Shown here: positions 17,983 to 26,555 of the stretch, piece after piece
Layout: each line of letters opens with the position of its first letter
Numbering within the stretch: position 1 is the stretch's first letter
DNA from: Pseudoduganella ginsengisoli
Lineage (GTDB): Bacteria > Pseudomonadota > Gammaproteobacteria > Burkholderiales > Burkholderiaceae_D
Direction of reading: 5' to 3'
Length of the DNA: 64,000 bases
Assembly (NCBI RefSeq): GCF_009720865.1
Contig: NZ_WNLA01000011.1
Coordinates: 124,001 to 188,000 of the forward strand
Notes under the pieces: model-generated
Told to the model about the DNA's origin: nothing
The model's input: the letters and a program-made list of their open reading frames with translations, nothing else
Databases searched by the model: none
Position numbers and translations under genes: made by a program

Positions 17983-18756
17983 ATGGCGCAGGCAGAAGTT
18001 CAGGCCACGGCCTCCTGCGGCAGCACCTTGCTGGTGCGCGGCCTGCAAAAGTCGTATGGCAAGCGCCAGGTCGTGCATGACGTGTCGCTGCAAGTCGAAT
18101 GCGGCGAAGTGGTGGGATTGCTGGGGCCAAATGGCGCCGGCAAGACCACGTCGTTTTACATGATTGTGGGCCTGGTGCCGTCCGACGCGGGCAGCATCGA
18201 CATTGCCGGCACGGACGTGTCGTCGATGCCGATCCATAAGCGCGCGGCGCTGGGCTTGTCGTACCTGCCACAGGAAGCTTCGGTCTTCCGCAAGCTGACA
18301 GTGGAAGAAAATATCCGCGCGGTGCTGGAGATCCAAAAGGTCAACGGCAAACCGCTGCCGAAGGCGGACATCGACGAGCGGCTGAACCGGCTGCTGGCGG
18401 ATCTGCAAATCGAGAAATTACGTGAAAACCCGGCGCTGTCGCTGTCTGGCGGCGAGCGCCGCCGCGTGGAAATCGCGCGGGCACTGGCAACCAATCCCCG
18501 CTTCGTGCTGCTGGATGAACCGTTTGCCGGCGTCGATCCGATTGCCGTCATCGAGATCCAGCGCATTGTGCGCTTCCTCAAGGAGCGTGGCATTGGTGTG
18601 CTGATCACTGACCACAATGTGCGCGAAACGCTGGGTATCTGCGACCGCGCGTACATCATCAACCAGGGCGCTGTGCTGGCGTCGGGCCGTCCGGACGACA
18701 TCATTGCCGACGAATCCGTGCGCCGCGTCTACCTGGGTGAACATTTCCGTATGTAG
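17983..18756 (+). CDS. lptB: LPS export ABC transporter ATPase LptB
   Basis: 257 residues, slightly longer than the usual 240 because of about 15 extra N-terminal residues. Walker A is GPNGAGKTT, the signature LSGGERRR, Walker B RFVLLDEPF, and the switch His is in LITDHNVRET. The Q-loop region YLPQEASVFRKLTVEENI is diagnostic of LptB. It powers extraction of LPS from the inner membrane with LptFG, whose genes are not in this window. rpoN follows 5 bp downstream, as is typical. Confidence 0.97.
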   Translation: MAQAEVQATASCGSTLLVRGLQKSYGKRQVVHDVSLQVECGEVVGLLGPNGAGKTTSFYMIVGLVPSDAGSIDIAGTDVSSMPIHKRAALGLSYLPQEASVFRKLTVEENIRAVLEIQKVNGKPLPKADIDERLNRLLADLQIEKLRENPALSLSGGERRRVEIARALATNPRFVLLDEPFAGVDPIAVIEIQRIVRFLKERGIGVLITDHNVRETLGICDRAYIINQGAVLASGRPDDIIADESVRRVYLGEHFRM

Positions 18757-18761
18757 AAGCC

Positions 18762-20261
18762 ATGAAACAGTCACTGCAACTTCGTACTTCGCAGCACCTT
18801 GCGCTGACTCCGCAACTACAGCAGTCGATCCGCCTGCTGCAATTGTCCACGCTGGAGCTGCATCAGGAACTGGAACAAATCCTCGGCGAAAATCCGCTGC
18901 TGGAACGGCTCGACGATCCGCTTGACCACTCCGTGCGCCTGCTGGCCGATGGCGCCATCAGCGCTCCGGCGCCCAACGGCGCGGAAGCCACGCCGGATAC
19001 GCTGGCGCCGCCGCAAGATGGCGCCGCGCCCGCCGAAGGCGACACGCCCTATGAAGGCGGCGCGGACGGCGCCGATGGCGGCGACAGCGCCAGCGCTGCC
19101 GATGGCGACAGCGACTGGGGCGAAGTGGGCCGCGCCAAGAACCCGGACGACGACGATTCCCGCCCGCAAATCGAAGCCAGCCACTGCACGCTGCGCGAAC
19201 ATTTGCTGGAACAAATGCGCGTGACGGTGACGGAAGAGCGCGACCGCGTATTGATGGAATTGATCATCGATGCGCTGGACGACAATGGTTACCTGGAGGA
19301 ATCGCTGGAAGAAATCCATGCCCGCTTGCCGGAAGAAGCGGAAGTGGAGCTGGATGAGTTGCGCACGTCGCTGACATTGCTGCAGAGTTTTGATCCTGCC
19401 GGCGTGGGGGCGCGCAGCGCGTCCGAATGCCTGGCGTTGCAAATCAAGCAACTTCCTGGTATTCCGCTGGTGACGCGCCGCATGGCGCTGCTCATCGTCG
19501 ACAAATACCTGACGTGGTTTGCCCAGCGTGAATTCAACAAGTTGAAAAAAGCGCTGGATTGCGATGACGAAGACTTGCGTGAAGCGCAAGCCGTGATTCG
19601 CCAGTGCAATCCGCACCCGGGCGCGGAATTCGCGTCGGACGTGTCGGATTACGTGGTGCCGGACGTGATCGTCAAGAAAGTGCGCAATGGCTGGCAAGTA
19701 TCGCTGAACAATGACGTGATGCCGAAGCTGCGCGTCAACGCCATGTACGCCAACTTGCTGAAGCAGGGCAGGGGGGAATCCGCCATGGGCGCGCAGTTGC
19801 AGGAGGCCAAGTGGCTGATTAAAAACATGCGCCAGCGCTTCGACACCATCTTGCGCGTGGCGGAAGCCATCGTCGAGCGCCAAAAGAATTTCTTCTCCCA
19901 CGGCGCGGTTGCCATGCGCCCCCTTGTGTTGCGTGAAATTGCTGATACACTGGGTCTACACGAGAGCACTATTTCTCGCGTAACAACTCAAAAATACATG
20001 CTGACGCCTCATGGCATGTTTGAGTTGAAATATTTCTTTGGCAGCCACGTCGCGACAGAAGCAGGAGGAGAGGCGTCCTCCACGGCGATACGGGCGCTGA
20101 TAGTGCAATTGACAGGAGCTGAAGACCCGAAAAATCCATTATCCGACAGTAAGATTGCGGACATGCTGGGGGAACAAGGCATGGTAATTGCGCGACGGAC
20201 TGTTGCCAAATATCGCGAAGCATTGAAAATCCCGCCTGTAAGTCTGCGAAAAGCTCTGTAG
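18762..20261 (+). CDS. rpoN: RNA polymerase sigma-54 factor
   Basis: 499 residues. Region I at the N-terminus is Gln/Leu-rich (LRTSQHLALTPQLQQSIRLL), followed by an acidic, variable region II (about residues 50-130, rich in Asp/Ala/Gly). Then come the core-binding domain and the DNA-binding domain, with the HTH near LGLHESTISRVTTQKYM and the RpoN box ARRTVAKYRE close to the C-terminus. It directs polymerase to -24/-12 promoters and needs an AAA+ activator. This window also holds such an activator (48551-49885) and a matching promoter (51914-51929). Confidence 0.98.
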   Translation: MKQSLQLRTSQHLALTPQLQQSIRLLQLSTLELHQELEQILGENPLLERLDDPLDHSVRLLADGAISAPAPNGAEATPDTLAPPQDGAAPAEGDTPYEGGADGADGGDSASAADGDSDWGEVGRAKNPDDDDSRPQIEASHCTLREHLLEQMRVTVTEERDRVLMELIIDALDDNGYLEESLEEIHARLPEEAEVELDELRTSLTLLQSFDPAGVGARSASECLALQIKQLPGIPLVTRRMALLIVDKYLTWFAQREFNKLKKALDCDDEDLREAQAVIRQCNPHPGAEFASDVSDYVVPDVIVKKVRNGWQVSLNNDVMPKLRVNAMYANLLKQGRGESAMGAQLQEAKWLIKNMRQRFDTILRVAEAIVERQKNFFSHGAVAMRPLVLREIADTLGLHESTISRVTTQKYMLTPHGMFELKYFFGSHVATEAGGEASSTAIRALIVQLTGAEDPKNPLSDSKIADMLGEQGMVIARRTVAKYREALKIPPVSLRKAL

Positions 20262-20331
20262 TGTTATTGGGTTCCCCTGCGCGCCACAGCATAACTGCGA
20301 TGCGTACGAACCCTCATCTTTAGGAGTGTGT

Positions 20332-20688
20332 ATGAATCTCACCATCAGTGGACATCATCTCGAAGTGACCCCCGCGATTCGCGAATACGTTCAGAACAAA
20401 CTGGAGCGCGTAAAACGTCACTTTGATCAAGTAATTGATATTGCTGTCATCCTGACTGTAGATAACCTCACCGAGAAAGAGAAAAGGCAGAAGGCCGAGA
20501 TCAACCTACGAATGTCCGGCAAGACCGTGTACGTGGAAAGCCTGTCGCAAGACCTGTACGCTGCCATCGATACGCTGGTCGACAAACTGGATCGCCAGGT
20601 TATGAAATACAAATCCAAAGTACAAGATCATAACCACACGGCCATCAAACACATCCCGGATAATTACGAGCCTGCCACCACCGCATAA
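20332..20688 (+). CDS. hpf: ribosome hibernation promoting factor, short form
   Basis: 118 residues from ATG 20332, after a TAGGAG site. It has the short HPF/YfiA fold only (MNLTISGHHLEVTPAIREYV, then LYAAIDTLVDKLDRQVMKYKSK) with no long-form C-terminal dimerisation domain. It binds the 30S decoding centre and supports 100S ribosome dimers in stationary phase. Placement after rpoN is the standard order. ptsN, usually next, is here reversed and 4.6 kb away. Confidence 0.96.
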   Translation: MNLTISGHHLEVTPAIREYVQNKLERVKRHFDQVIDIAVILTVDNLTEKEKRQKAEINLRMSGKTVYVESLSQDLYAAIDTLVDKLDRQVMKYKSKVQDHNHTAIKHIPDNYEPATTA

Positions 20689-20710
20689 GACGGTCCCTGG
20701 CACACGGACG

Positions 20711-20736
20711 AAAAGGGCGCATCGGCGCCCTTTTTT
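20711..20736 (+). terminator. intrinsic terminator after hpf
   Basis: Stem AAGGGCGC / GCGCCCTT with a short ATCG loop and six T residues. It closes the lpt-rpoN-hpf transcription unit. Confidence 0.9.
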
Positions 20737-20740
20737 GCGC

Positions 20741-21706
20741 TTATTTTCCGCCGCGCTTGTCCTTGAAGAAATTCCACATTTCATCGGCCATATCGACATC
20801 GTGGTTCATGTTGCCCAGCAGCTTGCGCAGTACCCACGGTAATTCTTCGGTTTTGGATGCGTGGACGTGGCCGCCGCCGTCGACGCGCACAAAGGCCACT
20901 TGCACAGCGGACGGATCGGTCCCCCACACATAGCGCGTGGCGGACGTCTTATCGTCGGCTTTCAAGTGCGGATAATGGTAAGTGGCCGGCGTATCCGGCA
21001 GCCCTGCATTCTTGCGCCATAGCATGACAGTCTCATCCATGCTGACGCCCGTGCCCCGGCCAGTCATCAGCCAGTGGCCCAGTTTGCCGCCTTGGTAGGG
21101 AATGATTTCATCAGCCGTCCCATGCAGCATGAACACGGATAGCGGCCGCGATGGCGCCTTGCAACTGCTATGCGCGGCCATCACGGAACCGGAAACGCCG
21201 ATGGCGGCCAGGCGCGGCGCGAGTTCAATACCAAGACGGTAAGCCATACCACCACCATTCGAGGCGCCGTAGATATAAATGCGTGCAGGGTCGGCGTGGT
21301 GTTCGGTGATGGCTCTGTCGATCAGCTCGGACAAGAAGCCGACGTCGTCGGACGTGGCATTGGTCTCCGTATCGCCACGGCAATCGTTCCACGCCCGTTT
21401 TCCGTCGCTGGCTTTGACGCCATCCGGTGCGATCAGCAAGATTTTTTCCCGTTCCGCCAGGCGCAACCAGTCTTGTGACCGGTATCCCATAAAGGATGAC
21501 AGGCCGAGCATGGACGCAGCTGACGCGCCATGGCCGTGCAACAAGATAATGGTAGGGCGTTTTTCCGGCGGCAGGCTAGCCGGTTCCATCACAATGTAAT
21601 GGCGGCTGCCTTCGGGCCGGGCCAGTGCCTTATCCGCCACGGTGGCGTTGGCAGTATGAATCGCCGATGAAGCCAGCAGTAATGCACAGATGGAGCGCAG
21701 TTGCAT
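20741..21706 (-). CDS. secreted alpha/beta-hydrolase, PHB depolymerase/feruloyl esterase (LpqC-like)
   Basis: 321 residues from ATG 21706, which places a signal peptide (MQLRSICALLLASSAIHTANA) at the N-terminus; the frame continues 17 codons upstream without a ribosome site. The oxyanion region is ILLHGHGASA. The nucleophile elbow is YGASNGGGMAY rather than the more common GxSAGG. Asp is in MLHGTADEIIPY and His probably in GGGHVH. This is the LpqC/esterase-PHB branch, which hydrolyses esters of polyhydroxyalkanoates or plant phenolics outside the cytoplasm. The substrate cannot be fixed from sequence. Confidence 0.87.
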   Translation of the reverse strand: MQLRSICALLLASSAIHTANATVADKALARPEGSRHYIVMEPASLPPEKRPTIILLHGHGASAASMLGLSSFMGYRSQDWLRLAEREKILLIAPDGVKASDGKRAWNDCRGDTETNATSDDVGFLSELIDRAITEHHADPARIYIYGASNGGGMAYRLGIELAPRLAAIGVSGSVMAAHSSCKAPSRPLSVFMLHGTADEIIPYQGGKLGHWLMTGRGTGVSMDETVMLWRKNAGLPDTPATYHYPHLKADDKTSATRYVWGTDPSAVQVAFVRVDGGGHVHASKTEELPWVLRKLLGNMNHDVDMADEMWNFFKDKRGGK

Positions 21707-21820
21707 GCAAAGCCTTGAGGTATGTATGAAATACCAATGCTGGCATGGAATTTCCATATGATCAACGCTTTCGTGGCCGCGTTAGAATAAGCGCCTCTCA
21801 ACCTTTACAAAGTTCTTGCC

Positions 21821-22906
21821 ATGAGCGAACACGTTCTTACCCAAGTCAGCAACGGTACTGGTTTCATTACGCTGGACCGTCCCAAGGCGCTGAATTCGCT
21901 GTCGCTGGACATGGTGCGCGCAATGACGGAAACCTTGCTGGCGTGGCGCGACGATGCGCAAGTGGCGGCCGTGGTCTTGCGCAGCAGCAGTGAAAAAGCG
22001 CTGTGTGCAGGCGGCGATATCCGTTTCTTCCATGACGTGGGCAAAGCCACGCCCCAGGGCGGCAGCGCCTTGCTGGAAGATTTCTTCACGGAAGAATATG
22101 CGCTGAACCATTTGATTCACTTTTATCCGAAACCGTATATCGCGCTCATGGATGGCGTGGTAATGGGCGGCGGCATGGGCGTCGCGCAAGGCGGCCCCGG
22201 ATGCGGCGTGCGCATCGTGACGGAACGCACGAAGATGGCCATGCCGGAAGTCAACATCGGCTTGTTCCCGGATGTGGGTGGCAGCCATTTCCTGTCGCAT
22301 GCGCCGGGCCGCCTGGGGCGCTACCTGGGCGTCACCGGGGTGACGGTGGGCGCAGCCGATGCGCTGTACGTGGGCCTGGCGGACCATTTTGTGCCGGTGG
22401 CGCAATTGCCGGCATTGTCTGCGTTGATGGAGACGACGCCGGGCGCCCGGTTGGCGCAAGCCATTGCGGACTTTGCCGCGCCATTCCGCGCACAGGCCGG
22501 CGTGGCTGTGATGGAAACGCAGCGCGATGCGATCGAACGCCATTTCGCGGCGGATACCGTGGCGGGCATGATGGCGTCGCTGGCCGGCGATAGCGGTGAA
22601 TTTGCGCAAAAGACGCTGCACATCATGCAGGGCCGTTCGCCGCTGATGATGTGCGTGACCCTGTCACTGCTGGACCGCGGCGCTGCCATGGATGTGGCAG
22701 ATTGCCTGCGCATGGAGCGCAACGTGGTTCGCCGCAATTTCGAACATGGCGAAGTGCTGGAAGGCGTACGCGCGCTGGTGATCGACAAGGATAATGCGCC
22801 GAAGTGGTCGCCTGCAACACTGGATGAGGTGACGGCTCAGATGGTGGAGCGCTTCTTTGAGCCGGCGTGGCCGGCGTGGGCGCATCCGCTGCGCCATTTG
22901 GCGTAA
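21821..22906 (+). CDS. 3-hydroxyisobutyryl-CoA hydrolase-like enoyl-CoA hydratase family protein
   Basis: 361 residues, longer than ordinary crotonases (about 260) and matching the HIBCH/ECH_2 group. The oxyanion loop CAGGDIRFF, the GGGMGVAQGG turn and the active-site segment MPEVNIGLFPDVGGSHFLS are the HIBCH signature, with catalytic Glu and Asp present. The C-terminal extension (LRMERNVVRRNFEHGEVLEGVRA, DKDNAPKW) is also typical. It hydrolyses 3-hydroxyisobutyryl-CoA in valine breakdown, or a related 3-hydroxyacyl-CoA. A TAGAAT hexamer at 21783-21788 may be its -10 box. No other valine-catabolism gene is nearby. Confidence 0.9.
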   Translation: MSEHVLTQVSNGTGFITLDRPKALNSLSLDMVRAMTETLLAWRDDAQVAAVVLRSSSEKALCAGGDIRFFHDVGKATPQGGSALLEDFFTEEYALNHLIHFYPKPYIALMDGVVMGGGMGVAQGGPGCGVRIVTERTKMAMPEVNIGLFPDVGGSHFLSHAPGRLGRYLGVTGVTVGAADALYVGLADHFVPVAQLPALSALMETTPGARLAQAIADFAAPFRAQAGVAVMETQRDAIERHFAADTVAGMMASLAGDSGEFAQKTLHIMQGRSPLMMCVTLSLLDRGAAMDVADCLRMERNVVRRNFEHGEVLEGVRALVIDKDNAPKWSPATLDEVTAQMVERFFEPAWPAWAHPLRHLA

Positions 22907-22910
22907 ACAA

Positions 22911-22937
22911 ACAAGGGCCTGCAATGCAGGCCCTTGT
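22911..22937. terminator. bidirectional terminator between the acyl-CoA hydrolase gene and rapZ
   Basis: Perfect 13-bp inverted repeat (ACAAGGGCCTGCA and its complement) around one base, with A-rich flank on the left and T-rich on the right. It serves both convergent genes. Confidence 0.88.
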
Positions 22938-22938
22938 T

Positions 22939-23802
22939 TTACGACTGTTCGCGGTGCCGCAGCACGACACGTTCGGACTGGTGGAAATGCTTCGCCAGCC
23001 GTTCCGCCATGTACACGGAGCGGTGCTGTCCGCCCGTGCAGCCAATGGCGACCGTCAGATAGCTGCGGTTATCGCCTTTGAACGATGGCAGCCACTTGGT
23101 AATGAAATCGCGGATATCCTTGAACATTTCGTCGGCGCTTGGCTGCGCGTCGAGAAATGCAATCACGGGCGCATCGCGGCCATTCAGTGGGCGCAGCGAC
23201 AGGTCATAGTAGGGATTGGGAATGGCGCGCACGTCAAACACGAAGTCCGCATCGAGCGGCACGCCCAGTTTGAATGCAAACGATTCAAAGAACACGGTCA
23301 GCGGCGCGTTTTCACTTTGCACCAGGTCCTTGACCCACGCGCGCAGCTTGTTCGCGCTCAATTCCGACGTGTCAATCACGTGTCCCAGCTGTTCAATCGT
23401 CGACAGGCGTTCCCGTTCTTCCAGGATGCATTCAATTAACGTGCGGCGTGCAGCCGGGTTGTGACCCGGTTTTAATTCATGCGACAGCGGGTGGCTGCGG
23501 CGCGTTTCCGAAAAGCGGGCCACGAGGGAATGGGTATTCGCTGTCAGGAACATGATTTTTACGTCATGGCCCTGCACGCGCAGGTCGCTGACGACACCAG
23601 GCAAGCTGGCCAGCGATTGGGAACTGCGCGCATCCACGGCCACGGCCAGCGCTTGCGTACCTTCGTCGGTCAACTGGGTGACCAGCTGGGCCAGCAAGGC
23701 TGGCGGCAAATTGTCCACGCAGTAGAAGCCTGTGTCCTCCAGGACATTCAGGGCAACGGATTTTCCAGAGCCGGATATACCGGTAATGAGCACGATTCGC
23801 AT
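22939..23802 (-). CDS. rapZ: RNase adapter protein RapZ (P-loop NTPase)
   Basis: 287 residues. Walker A GISGSGKS is at residues 8-15, and the family motif GFYCVDNLPP follows. The C-terminal domain carries GCTGGQHRSVYMAERLA, the conserved region implicated in sensing glucosamine 6-phosphate and binding RNA. In enterobacteria RapZ guides RNase E to the sRNA GlmZ; in betaproteobacteria the targets are unclear. It is the last gene of ptsN-hprK-rapZ. Its ATG is directly preceded by a 7-bp hairpin (23803-23819) instead of a normal ribosome site. Confidence 0.96.
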   Translation of the reverse strand: MRIVLITGISGSGKSVALNVLEDTGFYCVDNLPPALLAQLVTQLTDEGTQALAVAVDARSSQSLASLPGVVSDLRVQGHDVKIMFLTANTHSLVARFSETRRSHPLSHELKPGHNPAARRTLIECILEERERLSTIEQLGHVIDTSELSANKLRAWVKDLVQSENAPLTVFFESFAFKLGVPLDADFVFDVRAIPNPYYDLSLRPLNGRDAPVIAFLDAQPSADEMFKDIRDFITKWLPSFKGDNRSYLTVAIGCTGGQHRSVYMAERLAKHFHQSERVVLRHREQS

Positions 23803-23819
23803 AGGTATTGATAATACCT
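23803..23819 (-). promoter_or_regulatory. hairpin abutting the rapZ start codon
   Basis: On the coding (minus) strand AGGTATT / AATACCT pair around a 3-base loop and the ATG follows at once. The AGG of the 5' arm is the only ribosome-site-like sequence. Confidence 0.5.
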
Positions 23820-23855
23820 CAATGACTACTGATAGTGCTCACCGGTGCAAGAAAC

Positions 23856-24791
23856 TTAATCGCCCGACATCGCCTGGCGCTGGCGCTCCATGAATTCCTG
23901 TAAGGTATCGATGCCGCGCAGTTGAAGGATGGTATTGCGCACGGCGGCTTCCAGCAGCACCGCAATGTTGCGGCCGGCTGCCACGGGGATGACGACTTTG
24001 CGGATCGGCAAGCCCAGCACATCTTCCGTTGGGAATTGGAATGGCAAGCGTTCCACTTCTTCTTCCAGCGCGGAGCGGCGCACCAGATGCACGATCAATT
24101 TCAGGCGCATTTTGCGGCGCACGGCGGTTTCGCCAAAGATGGCTTTAATGTCCAGCAAGCCCAGTCCGCGCACTTCCAGCAAGTTTTGCAGCAGGGCAGG
24201 GCAGCGGCCTTCAATCATGTTCGGCGCAATGCGGGCAAATTCCACGGCATCGTCCGCCACCAGGCCGTGGCTGCGGGAAATCAATTCCAGGCCCAATTCC
24301 GATTTGCCGAGGCCCGAATCGCCGGTAATCAATACCCCCACACCCAGCACGTCCATAAACACGCCGTGCATGATGATGCGCTGCGCCAGCTTCTTCGACA
24401 GGTACACGCGCAAGAAGTCGATCACCTGGGCGGCAGGCAGCGGCGTGGAAAACAGGGGGATATTTTTCTCGTCGCAAATGGCGAGAATGTCTGGCGGCGT
24501 TTCCAAACCCTGCGCAATGATCAGCGCGGGCGGCCCGCCAGCAATCAGCTCGCCGATCACGTGGGCGCGCGTCAGCGATTTCAAGCGCTGGTAATAATTG
24601 ATTTCCTGGTGCCCGAACACCTGGATACGGCCCGGGTGGATGGTATTCAAGTGGCCGACCTGGTCGGCGGCAGAGGCGACGTCGCCGGAAATCAGGCGTT
24701 CGCCGCCGGGAAACCCGGCAAACCACCCCAGTTGCAAACTTTCACGATTGTCGTCATACAGGCGTTGGATCGTCAGTGGCGTTTGCAGCAT
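23856..24791 (-). CDS. hprK: HPr kinase/phosphorylase
   Basis: 311 residues. The N-terminal half is the HPrK_N domain; the catalytic half begins near MHGVFMDVLGVGVLITG, with Walker A GDSGLGKS at 157-164. The HPrK signature GRCPALLQNLLEVRGLGLLDI follows. It phosphorylates and dephosphorylates HPr on a serine. In betaproteobacteria it belongs to the nitrogen-type PTS. It lies 33 bp after ptsN and 53 bp before rapZ, on the same strand. Confidence 0.96.
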   Translation of the reverse strand: MLQTPLTIQRLYDDNRESLQLGWFAGFPGGERLISGDVASAADQVGHLNTIHPGRIQVFGHQEINYYQRLKSLTRAHVIGELIAGGPPALIIAQGLETPPDILAICDEKNIPLFSTPLPAAQVIDFLRVYLSKKLAQRIIMHGVFMDVLGVGVLITGDSGLGKSELGLELISRSHGLVADDAVEFARIAPNMIEGRCPALLQNLLEVRGLGLLDIKAIFGETAVRRKMRLKLIVHLVRRSALEEEVERLPFQFPTEDVLGLPIRKVVIPVAAGRNIAVLLEAAVRNTILQLRGIDTLQEFMERQRQAMSGD

Positions 24792-24824
24792 GGTTGGTCA
24801 ATTCAGGGTGGCAACCCCGACAGT

Positions 24825-25307
24825 TTAACCTGCTGCTTGCAACGTGGGTTGCCAATTCACGATACGCGAATATACGGATTGCGGATCGGGATCGGTCGCC
24901 AGGGCGGTGCGGAACGCGTCGTCCGAGAACATTTCCGCGATTTCCGACAGGATTTCCAAGTGTTGCTGCGTGACGTGGTCGGGAATCAACAGGAAGAACA
25001 GCAGGCTGACTGGCTTGCCGTCGGGCGACTCAAATGGAATCGGCTCAGCCAGCCGGACAAATGCCGCCAGCGGCGACTTCAAGCTCTTCATGCCTTTAAT
25101 GCGCCCGTGCGGAACCGCCACGCCATGCCCCAGACCCGTCGACCCCAGGCGCTCGCGCGCGAACAGGTTGTCGGAGACGGTCGAGCGGGCAATGCCGCAA
25201 TTGTTTTCGAAGATCAGACCGGCTTGCTCGAAAGCGCGCTTCTTGCTGGACACTTCTAAGTCCAGTTGAACGTTTTCGAGTGAAAGGATTTTGCTCAGGT
25301 TATTCAT
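24825..25307 (-). CDS. ptsN: PTS IIA-Ntr regulatory protein
   Basis: 160 residues from ATG 25307, which matches the usual start (NLSKILSLENVQLDLEVSSKK); nine further upstream codons are open but unlikely. A single PTS EIIA type-2 domain carries the phosphorylated His at position 67 in GHGVAVPHGRI. PtsN is a signalling protein linking nitrogen and energy status to K+ transport and other targets, not a sugar permease. First gene of ptsN-hprK-rapZ. Confidence 0.95.
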   Translation of the reverse strand: MNNLSKILSLENVQLDLEVSSKKRAFEQAGLIFENNCGIARSTVSDNLFARERLGSTGLGHGVAVPHGRIKGMKSLKSPLAAFVRLAEPIPFESPDGKPVSLLFFLLIPDHVTQQHLEILSEIAEMFSDDAFRTALATDPDPQSVYSRIVNWQPTLQAAG

Positions 25308-25354
25308 AACGCGACGTGGAATGGTGCGGCGCACAAAGATGGCATGCGAGCAGA

Positions 25355-25383
25355 ATTATAGGCTTGTTTTACAGCCGTGTAAC
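25355..25383 (-). promoter_or_regulatory. candidate sigma-70 promoter of ptsN-hprK-rapZ
   Basis: On the minus strand TATAAT (25355-25360) is preceded, after 17 bp, by GTTACA (25378-25383; four of six match TTGACA). Predicted transcript start is near 25348, about 40 bp before the ptsN ATG. Confidence 0.5.
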
Positions 25384-25712
25384 ATGAATTCGCTTGCGCC
25401 GGCGCAGGCCGTAGCATTGTTAAAAATACAAACTGGCTCGGTTGAGCTCTCCGCACGCACTTTTCAGCGTAAACGCCAGATTTTTACCTGAGAGAATGCG
25501 GTTTCGCCAATTTTTCAACGTCTATTAGAGTTAACGGCAGCAGCTTTGAAAACTGCAATACTTCTTGACTCATTGTAAGACAATTTTGAGGCAGGTGATA
25601 CACGGCGGGATAGACATGCGCTAAAAACTGACACATTCCGGGTAGTGGAATGGACAGTGTTGCATGCAATGATGGAGCGGATATGGAGGCAGCACGGCTG
25701 TGCCGCAAGAGT

Positions 25713-25734
25713 GGCGCAGGAACATTCCTGCGCC
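25713..25734 (-). terminator. hairpin downstream of the HTH/coiled-coil gene
   Basis: Perfect 10-bp inverted repeat GGCGCAGGAA / TTCCTGCGCC with a 2-base loop, 11 bp beyond the stop codon on the minus strand. No clear T tract follows. Confidence 0.5.
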
Positions 25735-25744
25735 GGAGGGTGTG

Positions 25745-26257
25745 CTAGCGGCCCCGTGCGTACTTGGCCCAGAAGCCACGTGGCTCCTTGCTGGTATCGT
25801 CGCCGTGTTCTTGCCGCGCGCCGTGCTCCAGTTCATGGACTTTACTTTCCAGCATCTTAATTAGCTGGTCTTTATCGTCCAGGCGGGAGCGCATTTCATC
25901 GGTGACCTGGTCTTTGACTTTCCGCAATTCTGCTTCCAGTGCAATGATGCGCTCCAGCGAATGGATGCGTTCCTCCATGATACGGAACAAGCTGTCATCC
26001 TTGGGTACGTCGTGGAAGTTCGACGTGCCGTGCGTGTCCAGGTTGACCGGCGATGAAATCAACGGGGCGCCATGCGCATCGTTGTTTGTTCCGTGGAGGA
26101 ATAATTGACCGTAGACGCGGATCAATTCCGCTGTGTCGAGCACGGATTCGCCATTGGGCGAAACGGCTTTGTGCAAACGGCCCCGGTCGATATCGCGATA
26201 CAGCGTTGCCCGGCCTCGCCGTACCATGCGGGCAGCTTCAGAAATGGAAACCAGCAT
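25745..26257 (-). CDS. HTH DNA-binding protein with C-terminal coiled coil (plasmid-type accessory regulator)
   Basis: 170 residues from ATG 26257, preceded by an AGGG site. Residues 1-50 form an excisionase/MerR-like helix-turn-helix (LVSISEAARMVRRGRATLYR, DIDRGRLHKAVS, DTAELIRVYG). After a linker, residues 95-150 are a heptad-rich coiled coil (MEERIHSLERIIALEAELR, DDKDQLIKMLESKVHELEHG). The C-terminus is GFWAKYARGR. The same plan (HTH, linker, coiled coil, aromatic C-terminal motif) occurs in small plasmid replication-associated DNA-binding proteins, and chromosomal copies exist. It stands alone in an AT-rich patch; a transferred origin is plausible. Specific function unknown. Confidence 0.75.
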   Translation of the reverse strand: MLVSISEAARMVRRGRATLYRDIDRGRLHKAVSPNGESVLDTAELIRVYGQLFLHGTNNDAHGAPLISSPVNLDTHGTSNFHDVPKDDSLFRIMEERIHSLERIIALEAELRKVKDQVTDEMRSRLDDKDQLIKMLESKVHELEHGARQEHGDDTSKEPRGFWAKYARGR

Positions 26258-26555
26258 CAGAATCCCTGTCAATAAGAGTGGCCATGATGAAAACGGCGTC
26301 GAAGTGACGCCAGCGGTTTTACCAAAGAATTTGCAATGTTGCCTTAAAAGCCATTGCGGCCGGCATTCGACCTGCGCCGGTGAATTGATAGTACTCCCGA
26401 AGTTCGGCGCTTTTCAAGCACTTTGTTGCTGAGTTAAAACAGTGAATTCTCACAGAAAATCACGCAAAGAATATATGTCCAGGACACATTCGATATGTTG
26501 TTTTTAAATCGAAATAATATGCCAATTAAAAATATTTAAATTGGAAGGCTGAAAT
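26258..26555. other. AT-rich intergenic region upstream of the HTH gene
   Basis: About 300 bp, the lowest-GC stretch in the window. It contains the palindrome TGTCC-A-GGACA (26476-26486) and an imperfect 23-bp palindrome CCAATT...AATTGG (26522-26544). No gene is visible. It would contain the HTH gene's promoter and possible operators. Confidence 0.55.

Larger units (their letters stand above)
25308..25744. other. intergenic region between ptsN and the HTH gene
   Basis: 437 bp with no gene I can support. It holds the ptsN promoter candidate at its left end and a 10-bp hairpin at its right end. The short open frames seen on both strands have no ribosome sites and no recognisable product. The left part is clearly richer in A+T than the flanking genes. 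Confidence 0.6.

Noticed and set aside
25484..25708. Small open frames in the ptsN-HTH gap
   Set aside because: No ribosome site, no recognisable product, and antisense alternatives of similar length.
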